From: Kribbella sp. ALI-6-A
Lineage (GTDB): Bacteria > Actinomycetota > Actinomycetes > Propionibacteriales > Kribbellaceae
Assembly: GCF_001984195.1 (NCBI RefSeq)
Contig: NZ_MTQN01000009.1
Location: forward strand, 992,001 to 1,056,000
Length of the DNA stretch: 64,000 nucleotides
Direction: 5' to 3'
Shown here: positions 34,819 through 43,165 of the stretch, piece by piece
How the letters are laid out: every line of letters begins with the position of its first letter
How positions within the stretch are numbered: the first letter of the stretch is position 1
Translations under genes and position numbers: made by a program
The notes under the pieces: model-generated
The model's database searches: none
What the model saw: only the letters and a program-made list of their open reading frames with translations
Told to the model about the DNA's origin: nothing

Positions 34819-34958
34819 TCGGACGTGCGTCCGAGACCCCCCGGGCGGACCTGTTGAGGTGGCTCAACCACCTCCGGAGTCCGCCCGGTGAAGGCGATCG
34901 AGATCGACAGGCGTTGACCAGGAATTATGCGGAATATATCGTCCACTTAGGAGGATGG

Positions 34959-35801
34959 ATGACTACGTCAGACGATCGAGTGCTCGTGGTCGGAGCGGCC
35001 GGCCCCAACGCGGGACTGGTTGTTCCCGAACTGGTTCGACGCGGCGCACTCGTACGAGGGCTTGTGCGCCACGAAAACCAAACGGAAGCGGTACGGTCAC
35101 GCGGCGCCCACGAAGTCGTCGTCGGTGACCTGACCGACCGAGACAGTGTGCGTGAGGCTCTCGACGGAGTCAGCCGTGCGTTCTATATCGCGCCCGCGTT
35201 CATCCCCGACGAAGCAGAGATCGGCCGAGCGTTCGTGACGGACGCCGTCGAATCCGGCGTGAGACGAATTGTCTTCTCCTCCGTCATACACCCCGTGCTT
35301 GCCGACCTCGTGAACCACGCAGCAAAGGCGCCGGTCGAAGAGGCGATCCTGAACACCGGCATCGAATTCACGTTCCTGCATCCCGTCCTGTTCTTCCAGA
35401 TGCTCGAAGGCAGCATTCCCGCCGCCGCGGAGTCCGGAACACTGGCGGAGCCATGGTCGGCCGAGACGCGCTTCTCGCGTGTCGACTATCGCGACGTCGC
35501 AGAAGTAGCAGCCCACGCCCTCCTCGAGGACGACCTGCTGTGGGGCACGCTCGACCTGGCCGCGCCGGGGCAACTCAACCGACACGAAGTCGCCTCACTC
35601 ATCGCCGACGCTTCCGGCCGCGACGTGAAGGCCACGCGAATCGACCCAGATCGACTCGACGTACCCGCGCCAATGCGGGCGATGTTCGACCACTACGACC
35701 ACACGGGACTGGTGGCCAGCCCGCTCACGCTCCGCGCCGCCCTGGGCCGAGAACCGCGATCCCTACTCGACTACATCGACGAAACACTCGACCAGCATTG
35801 A
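34959..35801 (+). CDS. NmrA-like NAD(P)-binding protein
   Basis: 280 residues from ATG 34959, which has TTAGGAGG just upstream; the frame from 34815 is not used. The N-terminus VLVVGAAGPNAGLVVPELVR is a GxxGxxG variant. Later motifs are GDLTDRDSVREALDGVSRAF, RRIVFSSVIHP, and VDYRDVAEVAAHALLEDDLL, typical of NmrA/quinone-sensing proteins. It may be a redox-sensing or reductase protein. The upstream 5' region is distinctly AT-richer than the core genome, consistent with transfer. Confidence 0.85.
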   Translation: MTTSDDRVLVVGAAGPNAGLVVPELVRRGALVRGLVRHENQTEAVRSRGAHEVVVGDLTDRDSVREALDGVSRAFYIAPAFIPDEAEIGRAFVTDAVESGVRRIVFSSVIHPVLADLVNHAAKAPVEEAILNTGIEFTFLHPVLFFQMLEGSIPAAAESGTLAEPWSAETRFSRVDYRDVAEVAAHALLEDDLLWGTLDLAAPGQLNRHEVASLIADASGRDVKATRIDPDRLDVPAPMRAMFDHYDHTGLVASPLTLRAALGREPRSLLDYIDETLDQH

Positions 35802-35826
35802 CCGCATCCCACAGAAAGTAGACGAG

Positions 35827-36357
35827 ATGACAGCCACCGAGAACACCACCGCGGGCATCCCCGACGACGACCCTTCCCGCTCCCTGACGGTCGTCAAGCC
35901 CGACGACCCGGACACTACCTATCTCGCCCTCGCCGGCGACAACTACGCCATGCTGATCGGCGGTGACCAGACCGACGGACGCTATTGCCTGATCGACATG
36001 CGGGTGCCGGACGGCGGAGGCCCGCCGCCCCACCGTCACAACTTCGAAGAAATGTTCACCATCCTCGAAGGCGAGATCACCTTCACCTTCCGCGGGCAGG
36101 AGCACACAGTCCCGGCCGGGTCGACGGTGAACATCCCCGCGAACGCGCCACACTTCTTCCGCAACAAGTCGGGTGCGCCGGCACGAATGCTCTGCATGTG
36201 TACCCCTGCCGGTCAGGAGGAGTACTTCCTCCGAGTAGGTCACGTCGTCGACGGGCCCGAGTCGGCACCTCCGGAGCTCTCCCCCGAGGAGGAGGCCGCG
36301 GGTCGACAGCTCGCAGTCGAGCTGGCCGGGCAGTATCAGACCGAAATGCTCATCTGA
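35827..36357 (+). CDS. Cupin-domain protein
   Basis: 176 residues. The single cupin has metal ligands in PPPHRHNFEEMFTILEGEIT (HxH...E) and a second motif VPAGSTVNIPANAPHFFRNK with His. The length and the C-terminal PPELSPEEEAAGRQLAVELA resemble quercetin 2,3-dioxygenase-like single cupins. It starts 25 bases after the NmrA stop and is probably in one operon with it. Substrate unknown. Confidence 0.87.
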   Translation: MTATENTTAGIPDDDPSRSLTVVKPDDPDTTYLALAGDNYAMLIGGDQTDGRYCLIDMRVPDGGGPPPHRHNFEEMFTILEGEITFTFRGQEHTVPAGSTVNIPANAPHFFRNKSGAPARMLCMCTPAGQEEYFLRVGHVVDGPESAPPELSPEEEAAGRQLAVELAGQYQTEMLI

Positions 36358-36386
36358 GCGCGGACCGCCGGAGAGGATGGTGGCAG

Positions 36387-36820
36387 GTGCCGAGTTTCAA
36401 CGACGAGATCATCGCCGAATTTCGGACCACCAAGGGACACGTCGGACGAGGGTTCGGTAGCAGCCTGGTGCTGATCCACACGGTCGGGCGCAGTAGCGGG
36501 AAACGACGGGTCAACCCCGCGATGTCTCTGCACGACGGCGATGACTGGCTCGTGGTGGGCTCCGCGGCGGGGGCGCAGTCAGACCCGGCGTGGGTGAAAA
36601 ACCTTCGAGCGCATCCCCGGACCACCATCGAGGTCCCGCGCCGCAGGTCGGCGGGCGGGACGTCGAGCACGTCGAGATCACCGCCGAAGAACTCCAAGGA
36701 GCCGAACGTGACCAGGCATTCGCCCGCTTCACGGCGAAATCAGATTCGTTCCGCAAGTATCAAGCACGAGCGGGCCGAATGCTCCCGGTCATCCGACTGC
36801 GTCGATCATCCGTTGGATGA
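36387..36820 (+). pseudogene. F420-dependent nitroreductase family gene, frameshifted
   Basis: The first part from GTG 36387 reads FNDEIIAEFRTTKGHVGRGF, LVLIHTVGRSSGKRRVNPAM and DPAWVKNLRAHPRTTIEVP, a Ddn-like fold. The expected end, EHVEITAEELQGAERDQAFA followed by FRKYQARAGRMLPVIRL, is in another frame. One extra C in the CCC at 36635-36637 restores a single protein of about 144 residues. It is either decayed or a sequencing slip. It follows the cupin gene by 29 bases. Confidence 0.7.
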
Positions 36821-36982
36821 ATTGCTGCGCCGAGCGGAGCAACAAACCTGATCAAGCATACATATTCCGAGTTCTAACCTCTGGTTCAATGCCGGCGAAA
36901 CGCCAATAGTCCTTGGACCGTGGCTGGTGCACGGGGCTTGGTTGTCCATGCAACACCCCAACAGAAGTGAGAGTCAGATCCC

Positions 36983-37495
36983 ATGTCCACGACCCCCCTC
37001 ATACGAGACGGTGACCCAAGCGTCCCGGCCGTCGTCCAAAGAAGGTCCGTACTCAACCCCGAGCGAGCCTTTGCCATCATCGCCCCCATCGATCTCTCCC
37101 TCGTGTTCCGAGGATGGGGGCCGTTCCCTGGAGTGCGCGGGGTATCCAACCAGTCCGGCTCGTGGGATGCGGTCGGGGATCACCGGAACCCGGATCTCAC
37201 CGACGGTTCAACGGCGAATGAACGCTTGACCGAGTACGTCGCACCACACTCGTTCGCCTACGAACTGACCGACTTCACGAACCTCCTGCGACACTTCGTT
37301 GCCGGGGTCCGAGGAGAATGGACCTTCGCTCCCGACGGAGGCGGTACGCTCATCCGCTGGACATATGAATTCAAACCTCTTCCCTGGCGAAGGGCAATTG
37401 TTGGTGGAGCATTGGCGCCGCTGTGGCGAAGGTATATGGAACAGGCATTGCGCGACGCCGTATCAGCCGCCGAGCGGATAGCGAACTCGGAGTAG
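36983..37495 (+). CDS. SRPBCC-family (polyketide cyclase/START-like) protein
   Basis: 170 residues. NPERAFAIIAPIDLSLVFRG is the first helix of the fold. HSFAYELTDFTNLLRHFVAG and GEWTFAPDGGGTLIRWTYEF form the sheet, with a long C-terminal helix MEQALRDAVSAAERIANSE. Such proteins bind hydrophobic ligands; no catalytic residue can be assigned. Its codon use is less GC-biased than the core genes around it. It is the last intact gene of the island. Confidence 0.8.
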   Translation: MSTTPLIRDGDPSVPAVVQRRSVLNPERAFAIIAPIDLSLVFRGWGPFPGVRGVSNQSGSWDAVGDHRNPDLTDGSTANERLTEYVAPHSFAYELTDFTNLLRHFVAGVRGEWTFAPDGGGTLIRWTYEFKPLPWRRAIVGGALAPLWRRYMEQALRDAVSAAERIANSE

Positions 37496-37814
37496 CTCCC
37501 CGGGAGAGACGAAGTCGGCAGCGGCGACCGCGCATGGGAGCAGTGGCAATGACGAACCCGAGCAACTTCGAGGAGATCGGGGGAGCGAGATCGGGCGACG
37601 CGCCGCGGGGAGGAGACGGCCACCCGGCCACGACCCGATCCGAGGTGGCCTCCGGTTCATGCCGGAACTTCTGTGTCTGGTCGTCTGCATGACCGAGCAG
37701 GAACGCTGGCGGTCGCTGACCAGCGAGAGGAGATAGCTCGACCGGGATCAGCGCGCGCCGCGACGTGAACGGCGTACGGAACGACGGCTTCTCGCGTGAC
37801 CGTCTCGGCAGTGC

Positions 37815-38060
37815 CACGGACCTATCCCGAGGTGGCTGTCGAGCGTGTCCGGCTGATTCAGCAGCTCTTCACCGCCGGCCTGCCCAGCGGGACCATCGTG
37901 CAGTGCAATTCGTACCCTGCATCGAGACCGGCCGCGCTTCACACGCGGCCTTCGAGCTGATGGCAGCCGAACGCAACCGCATCACCACTGCGATGACCCA
38001 ACTTGCGGGCGCGCGAGACGCACTCGACCGCATGATCCATATCGCCAACCGCCCCACCCC
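37815..38060 (+). pseudogene. MerR-family regulator remnant
   Basis: YPEVAVERVRLIQQLFTAGL (dimerisation-proximal helix) sits in one frame, and VPCIETGRASHAAFELMAAE followed by RITTAMTQLAGARDALDRMI continues in the next frame after about 37900. This is the middle and end of a MerR regulator. The N-terminal HTH is missing and the frame is shifted. It stands next to an aldo/keto reductase remnant, a pairing common in intact genomes. Confidence 0.6.
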
Positions 38061-38194
38061 GAACACTGCCCCGCCCTCCGGGAGCCGGCCTGGGCTCCGT
38101 ACGATGCCACGAGCTCGGATGCGGCCGACCCGGAAGCGGCCGTCGCCGTCTGACCGCAGGAGAAACCGGTCCTTGCTCGAGGGTGAGTCGATGC

Positions 38195-38300
38195 TTCGGG
38201 CAACGCCCTGGGACACGATCGCGTCGTGCGCGAGGATCCAGGCCAGACAGATCGCCGCGGGCGCGACGCGTTGCCGCGTCGCGATTTCCCGGACGACGGG
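38195..38300 (-). pseudogene. Aldo/keto reductase C-terminal remnant
   Basis: The minus strand reads REIATRQRVAPAAICLAWIL followed by AHDAIVSQGVARSID, corresponding to the aldo/keto reductase segment (EIAxxxGVTPAQxALAWxLA). Nothing upstream or downstream in frame completes the barrel. It is divergent from the MerR remnant. Confidence 0.5.
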
Positions 38301-38469
38301 TCGTCCGGGGGATGGGATGCCTGCAGTGCACCATCACAGACAAGACCGGCGGCACGTGGCCCACGGCTCGGTGTCGATGCCGAGCATCCGGAATGGGCCA
38401 TGATGCTCACGGAGGTTGGATGGTCACTCGCTGCCTGCAAAGGACATCCGAGGCCGGCGTCGGTACAAG

Positions 38470-38720
38470 CCGACAACACGACCGGCATGCATGCTCTGCG
38501 GCACTACTACGCGAGCGTGACTCCGTCGGACGCGATCAACATCAAGGAACTCTCGGAGTACCTTGGACATCACGATCCGGGTTCACGCTGCAGATGTACA
38601 CCCACATGCTGCCCTCGTCGCACGAACGCGCTCGCCAGGCGGTGGATCGCCGGCTCGCGCGACTCGATCTGCGGCTCCCGGAGCAGCGACGGAGCAGGCT
38701 CCCATCGGGCCTGAGTACGA
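38470..38720 (+). pseudogene. Second tyrosine recombinase C-terminal remnant, frameshifted
   Basis: One frame reads TTGMHALRHYYASV, then NIKELSEYLGHHDPG (the HxxR and LGH boxes). The next frame continues FTLQMYTHMLPSSHERARQA with the catalytic Tyr, then VDRRLARLDLRL. It matches the end of actinobacterial integrases but is a different subfamily from the first remnant. It ends about 60 bases before the right fadE repeat, the usual place for an integrase beside its att site. Confidence 0.7.
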
Positions 38721-38781
38721 ACCCCCAGACAACGATCCCAGCCTGCTCTGAGAGGCGCCCACAAAGGCGAGGTTCTCTATT

Positions 38782-38880
38782 CACAAGCTATTTCAGCTCA
38801 GCCGACGTCTTCCCCAGCAGCCGCCGCGCCACGATCAGCTGCTGGATCTGTTGGGTCCCCTCGAAGATGTCCAGGATCTT
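38782..38880. repeat. Right copy of fadE 3' end (putative attR)
   Basis: Direct repeat of 31508-31606, in the same orientation and 7274 bases away. It contains the stop codon (38788-38790, minus strand) and last codons of the intact acyl-CoA dehydrogenase gene. The longest identical tracts are 18 bases each (starting CACAAGCTATTTCAGCTC and ACGTCTTCCCCAGCAGCC). Confidence 0.75.
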
Positions 38881-40002
38881 CGAATCCCGAGCCCACTTCT
38901 CCAGCAGCTCGTGTTCGGAGTAGCCGAGGGAGCCGGCCAGTTCCACGCAGCGCAGGGTGATGTCGTTGGCGGCGCGGCCGGCCTTGGCCTTGGCCATGGA
39001 GGCCTGCAGGGAGTTGGGCCGCGCGTTGTCCGCCATCCACGCGGCCTGCAGCGTCAGCAGGTACGCCGCCTCCCAGTCGGCCTCGAGTTCCACGAACGTC
39101 GCGGCCGCGGCCGGCTGCAGATGGGTCGGGCGGTCGTAGTCGATCTCGACTCCGGCCTCCGCCAGCAGCTCACGAGTGAGCTCCAACGAAGCCCGCGCGC
39201 AGCCGACAGCCATGGCGGCGACCAGGGGCCGGGTGTTGTCGAAGGTCTGCATGACGCCCGCAAAGCCCTTGTCGGGATCGACTTCGGGAGAGCCCAGCAG
39301 GTTCTCGGCGGGCACGCGGCAGTTGGTGAGGCGAATGGTCGCGGTGTCGGACGACCGGATGCCGAGCTTGTGCTCGACCCGCTCGACCGTCAGCCCTGGC
39401 GTCTCCTTCGGTACGACGAACGGCTTGATCGCCGCCCGGCCCAGCGACTTGTCGACCGTGGCCCAGACGACCACCGCGTCGCAGCGGGCGCCGGCGGTGA
39501 CGAAGATCTTCTCGCCGTCGAGCACGTAGTGGTCGCCGTCGCGGCGGGCCGTGGTCTGGATGTTCGCCGAGTCCGAACCGCAGCCGGGCTCGGTGATCGC
39601 CATCGCGGCCCATACCCCGTCGAAGCGGCGCAACTGCTCGTCGGAGGCGACCGACGCGATCGCCGAGTTGCCCAAGCCCTGCCGCGGCATCGACAGCAGC
39701 AGGCCGACGTCGCCCCAGCACATCTCCATGATCGACAGCACCGACGACAGGTTGGAGCCGTTCTTCACTCGGCCACTGTCGTCGTCAGCGTCAGTACGCC
39801 GTACGCCGCTCGCTCCCGCCCCCGACCCCGTCCCGCTCGCGCCCAGGCCGTCGACGAGAGCGGCCAGCAGGTCGAGCTCCTTCGGATACTCGTGCTCGGC
39901 CAAGTCGTAGCGCCGCGAGTTCGGCCGCAACATCTCGGCCGCGACCTGGTGCGCCTGGTTGACGAAGGTACGGAACTTCCGGGGAACTTCCAGGTTGATC
40001 AT
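38788..40002 (-). CDS. fadE: Acyl-CoA dehydrogenase (FadE-type), island integration target
   Basis: 404 residues from ATG 40002, which overlaps the upstream gene's stop as ATGA. Motifs: MAITEPGCGSDSANIQTTAR (flavin/substrate signature), GEKIFVTAGARCDAVVVWAT, and the C-terminal SKILDIFEGTQQIQQLIVAR with the catalytic-type Glu. A Gly/Ser/Ala-rich loop (GASGTGSGAGASGV) separates early helices. It would oxidise acyl-CoA to enoyl-CoA with FAD. Its last 31 codons form the right island repeat. Confidence 0.9.
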   Translation of the reverse strand: MINLEVPRKFRTFVNQAHQVAAEMLRPNSRRYDLAEHEYPKELDLLAALVDGLGASGTGSGAGASGVRRTDADDDSGRVKNGSNLSSVLSIMEMCWGDVGLLLSMPRQGLGNSAIASVASDEQLRRFDGVWAAMAITEPGCGSDSANIQTTARRDGDHYVLDGEKIFVTAGARCDAVVVWATVDKSLGRAAIKPFVVPKETPGLTVERVEHKLGIRSSDTATIRLTNCRVPAENLLGSPEVDPDKGFAGVMQTFDNTRPLVAAMAVGCARASLELTRELLAEAGVEIDYDRPTHLQPAAAATFVELEADWEAAYLLTLQAAWMADNARPNSLQASMAKAKAGRAANDITLRCVELAGSLGYSEHELLEKWARDSKILDIFEGTQQIQQLIVARRLLGKTSAELK

Positions 40003-41321
40003 CAGACCAGCACCGCACCTTCCATCACGCCGACGGCCCGCAGGTCGCGGTACCACCGCTCGACCGGATGCTCCTTGACGAACCCGTGCCCGCCGAGCAA
40101 CTGGACGCCGTCCGTCCCGATCCGCATCCCCTTGTCCGTGCACAGCCGCCGCGCCAGCGCGACCTCTCGCGCGTACGAAAGCCCTTGCTCCGCACGCGAT
40201 CCGGCCCGGTAAGTGACCAGCCGCATCCCCTCGAGCTCGATCGCGATGTTCGCCACCATGAACGCGACCGACTGCCGATGGCTGATCGGCTCCCCGAACG
40301 CCGTCCGCTCGTTCACGTACGGCGTGACGTAGTCGAGCACCGCCTTCGCCGTCCCGAGACTCAACGCGCACCAGCCGAGCCGCGACAAGCGCACACAGTC
40401 GGCGTAGTCCGCCAACGTCCCGAGCTGCACCGCCGGCACGTCCTCGAGCACCACCCGGCTGAGCGACGCCGCCCGCAGCCCCATCGACGGCTCGGCTTCG
40501 ATGGTCACGCCCGGATGGTCGGACTCGACCAGGAACAACGCCGGCCCCTGATCCTCCAACTGGGCCGCGATCACGAACACCTCGGCCTCGGCGCCCCGCG
40601 GGACCAGCGACTTCACGCCGTTCAGCAGGTGGCCGGTGCGCTGCCGGGTCGCGCGGGTCTTCAGTGCGAACGGATCGAACAACGGCCGCGGCTCGACGAT
40701 CGCCAGCGCGGCCGCGGGCACGTTCTCACCCGTGAAGGCCGGCAGGTACGTCGCTTGCTGGGTCTCGTCGCCCCACAGCGAGATCGCCGTACTGACCGCG
40801 GCCGGCGCGAGGCAGGCGACCGCCTGGCCCATGTCGCCGTGCGCCATCGCCTCGGCCACCAGGACGCCGGTCATCGCCGACCGCTCGGTGACGATCCCGC
40901 CGAGTTCCTCCGGCACCTCGATCAGGCTCAGCCCCAGCTCGGCGGACTGCTCCAGCACCTTCGGGTCGGTCGCGCACGCGGTGTCGGCGTCCGCGGCACC
41001 CGGCCGCAGCACCTCCGCCGCGAACTCGGTCACCACGCCGACGACCATCTGCTGGTCCTCGGTCGGCGTCAGGTCGAACCGCCCGGTCCCCCGCGCCGAC
41101 GGCAGCCGGGCCGGCCTGGCCAGCTTCGTCGCGGCCGAGAAACTCCTGGTCAGCGCGCCGGCCGTGCGGAATCCCGTCCGGGTCGCCTCGAACACCACCC
41201 GCTCGGTCTGCTTACGCAGTCCGAGCCGGTCGATCGCCCGCGACCTGGCCAGCTTGTTGAGCAACGCGACGCCGTACCCGATCGCGTCCCGCCCGGTGCG
41301 TACCGCTTGGTCACTCGCCAT
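40002..41321 (-). CDS. Acyl-CoA dehydrogenase-like protein, partner of the downstream FadE
   Basis: 439 residues. An unusual 65-residue N-terminal extension (LLNKLARSRAIDRLGLRKQT) precedes the helical domain. The middle domain (ALAIVEPRPLFDPFALKTRA) lacks the typical ITEPxxGSD. The protein ends abruptly at RAVGVMEGAVLV, without the long EGTxxIxxxxIAR helix seen in the downstream protein. The genes overlap by one base, so a heteromeric enzyme like mycobacterial FadE pairs is likely, with this the less active subunit. Confidence 0.85.
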   Translation of the reverse strand: MASDQAVRTGRDAIGYGVALLNKLARSRAIDRLGLRKQTERVVFEATRTGFRTAGALTRSFSAATKLARPARLPSARGTGRFDLTPTEDQQMVVGVVTEFAAEVLRPGAADADTACATDPKVLEQSAELGLSLIEVPEELGGIVTERSAMTGVLVAEAMAHGDMGQAVACLAPAAVSTAISLWGDETQQATYLPAFTGENVPAAALAIVEPRPLFDPFALKTRATRQRTGHLLNGVKSLVPRGAEAEVFVIAAQLEDQGPALFLVESDHPGVTIEAEPSMGLRAASLSRVVLEDVPAVQLGTLADYADCVRLSRLGWCALSLGTAKAVLDYVTPYVNERTAFGEPISHRQSVAFMVANIAIELEGMRLVTYRAGSRAEQGLSYAREVALARRLCTDKGMRIGTDGVQLLGGHGFVKEHPVERWYRDLRAVGVMEGAVLV

Positions 41322-41380
41322 GCGGTCACTGTAAACCGAAGTTACAACTCAAGTCACGCCCGCCACCGGCGCCGACGCGC

Positions 41381-42601
41381 TCAGACGGTCTTGCTGACCT
41401 GCCCGGGCCCGAGCAGCCGCTCGGTGAACTCCCCCACCTTGGCCATCGCCTGCTGCGCCTCGGGCAGGAACGACCAGAACAGCTGGAAGATGTGTGTCTC
41501 CACGGCGTACAGCTCCATCGTCACGTCGACGCCCTGCTGCTCCGCCCGCTCGGCCAACTGCCGCGCTCCCACCGCGACCGGATCACCGGTGGCGAGCTGG
41601 ATCAGCAGCGGCGGAAGCCCGGTCAGGTCGGCGTTCATCGGGTCGAGCAGCGGATCGTCGGTCGGCTGCCCGGCGACGTACCACTCGACGCACTGCGCCA
41701 GCATGCCGAAGTTCTCGTGCTCGGCCAGCGGCGACGTTCCTTCGATGATCTCGGTCATGTCCACGCCGGGACACAGCAGCACGGCGCCTGCCGGCGTCGG
41801 ATGGCCGCGGTCACGCAGAGCCAGCAGGAGCGACAACGCCAGAGCTCCTCCCCCGGAGTCGCCGGAGACGATCAGCTGGTCGGCCGGCACCTGCTCCAGC
41901 ATCCACAGGTAGGCGCTCACCGCGTCGTCGACCGCCGCCGGGTAAGGATGCTCCGGAGCCAGCCGGTAGTCCGGAACCAGTACGCCGCTCCCGATGCTTG
42001 TCGCCAGCGCTCCGGAGAACCCGCGATACCCGTACGCCGAGCCCATCACAAAGCCTCCTCCGTGCAGGTGCAGCACGTTCGGCGGCCTGGACGCGTCAGC
42101 AGCGACCTGCAGAGCCGGTACGCCGCCGCACGTCAGCGGCAGCACCACAACGTCAGGCGGCACCGGCGCCTGCGCCAGCATCTGCTCGTACGCCGCACGC
42201 AAGCTCGTCAGGCTCTCCTGCCCCCGGTCCGAGCGACCGGTCGCCACCGGCGCCCACATGCGATTCGCCCGTCCGACCAGCTCTCCCCCGACCGATCGCG
42301 CAGTCACCAGCGCGCTGTCCAGGTCGGCCAGCAGCGTCCGGGTGCGATCCAGCAGCGCCTCGCCGGCCAGCGTGAGCTCTACCCGGTGGGTCGAGCGCCG
42401 GAGCAGGTCACACCCCAGCAGCCGTTCCAATGCACGGATTTGGCGGCTCAGCGCGGGCTGCGACAGGTAGAGCCGGCTCGCGGCGCGGCCGAAGTTCAGC
42501 TCCTCCGCGACAGCTACGAACGCCCGCAGGTGCCGCAACTCGATCGCGTCCGGCGTGTTGGACAGCGCCAGGACGTCCGCAGACTCGTTGCTCTCGCTCA
42601 T
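41381..42601 (-). CDS. LysR-type DNA-binding domain fused to an HSL-family esterase
   Basis: 406 residues from ATG 42601; ATG 42649 is possible. Residues 20-80 are a standard LysR HTH (LRHLRAFVAVAEELNFGRAA, YLSQPALSRQIRALERLLGC) with its linker helix. Instead of the periplasmic-binding-like effector domain, residues 105-400 are a hormone-sensitive-lipase-type alpha/beta hydrolase. It has LHLHGGGFVMGS, the nucleophile in VSGDSGGGALALS, Asp in ATGDPVAVGA and His in AVETHIFQLFWSFLPEA, so the triad looks complete. It is divergent from 42722. A regulator that hydrolyses its own ester inducer is my inference. Confidence 0.88.
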   Translation of the reverse strand: MSESNESADVLALSNTPDAIELRHLRAFVAVAEELNFGRAASRLYLSQPALSRQIRALERLLGCDLLRRSTHRVELTLAGEALLDRTRTLLADLDSALVTARSVGGELVGRANRMWAPVATGRSDRGQESLTSLRAAYEQMLAQAPVPPDVVVLPLTCGGVPALQVAADASRPPNVLHLHGGGFVMGSAYGYRGFSGALATSIGSGVLVPDYRLAPEHPYPAAVDDAVSAYLWMLEQVPADQLIVSGDSGGGALALSLLLALRDRGHPTPAGAVLLCPGVDMTEIIEGTSPLAEHENFGMLAQCVEWYVAGQPTDDPLLDPMNADLTGLPPLLIQLATGDPVAVGARQLAERAEQQGVDVTMELYAVETHIFQLFWSFLPEAQQAMAKVGEFTERLLGPGQVSKTV

Positions 42602-42721
42602 GCCGACATTCTGACCCCGAAGCGGGCTGCCGGTCCGTCGTTCGGTCATGCCGTTGCCGCACGACCGCCATGCACAATCGGCCTTTCCCTTGGACCGGTG
42701 CGCACTGCGACGGTTTTCGGC

Positions 42722-43165
42722 ATGACCTCCTCACCACCACTGACCCGTCGTGCAGCGGTCCAGCTGCGCGGCACCACCGGCCCGATCTGGGCCCGCATCT
42801 ACTGGCCGCCCGGCAGCGGTCCGGGCCGGCCACCGCCTCCCCTGCTGATCTATTTCGCCGGGTCGGAAGCCAACGATGCCGACCCGGAGTGCCGGCAGCT
42901 CTGCCTGCGCGGCGGACTGGTCATCCTGGCCGGCCCCTCCACCACGCCGTACGACGTGGCGCTGGCCGACGCACAGGCGATCGTCGGCTGGGCCGCCGAC
43001 CACGCGACCGAGCTGGAAGCCGATCCGGCCCGGCTCTTGATCTCCGGCCGCGGCGACGGCCTCGTACTGGCGACCGAGGTGAGTCGGATCGCCGGACAGG
43101 AGGGCTGGCCGGAGCTCCTCCTACTGACCGACCTGGCCACCACCTTGGAAAGGACGAACCGATGA
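42722..43165 (+). CDS. Alpha/beta-hydrolase-like protein lacking catalytic residues
   Basis: 147 residues. The layout follows the first half of an HSL-type hydrolase: ARIYWPPGSGPGRPPPPLLI, a strand ending YFAGSEANDAD where HGGG is expected, and LLISGRGDGLVLATEVSRIA where GDSAGG is expected. The nucleophile Ser is replaced by Gly and the acid/His half is absent. The frame is intact with good codon use. It overlaps the MFS gene by 4 bases and is divergent from the LysR-esterase fusion. A ligand-binding or regulatory role is possible. Confidence 0.7.
   Translation: MTSSPPLTRRAAVQLRGTTGPIWARIYWPPGSGPGRPPPPLLIYFAGSEANDADPECRQLCLRGGLVILAGPSTTPYDVALADAQAIVGWAADHATELEADPARLLISGRGDGLVLATEVSRIAGQEGWPELLLLTDLATTLERTNR

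Noticed and set aside
38851-40212. 453-codon plus-strand frame
   Set aside because: Antisense to the acyl-CoA dehydrogenase genes; no protein motif.
38788-41321. The acyl-CoA dehydrogenase pair as the missing BbsG of the Bbs-like operon
   Set aside because: It is 17 kb away in its own overlapping operon, beyond an island; nothing in the sequence links it to the IclR-controlled genes.
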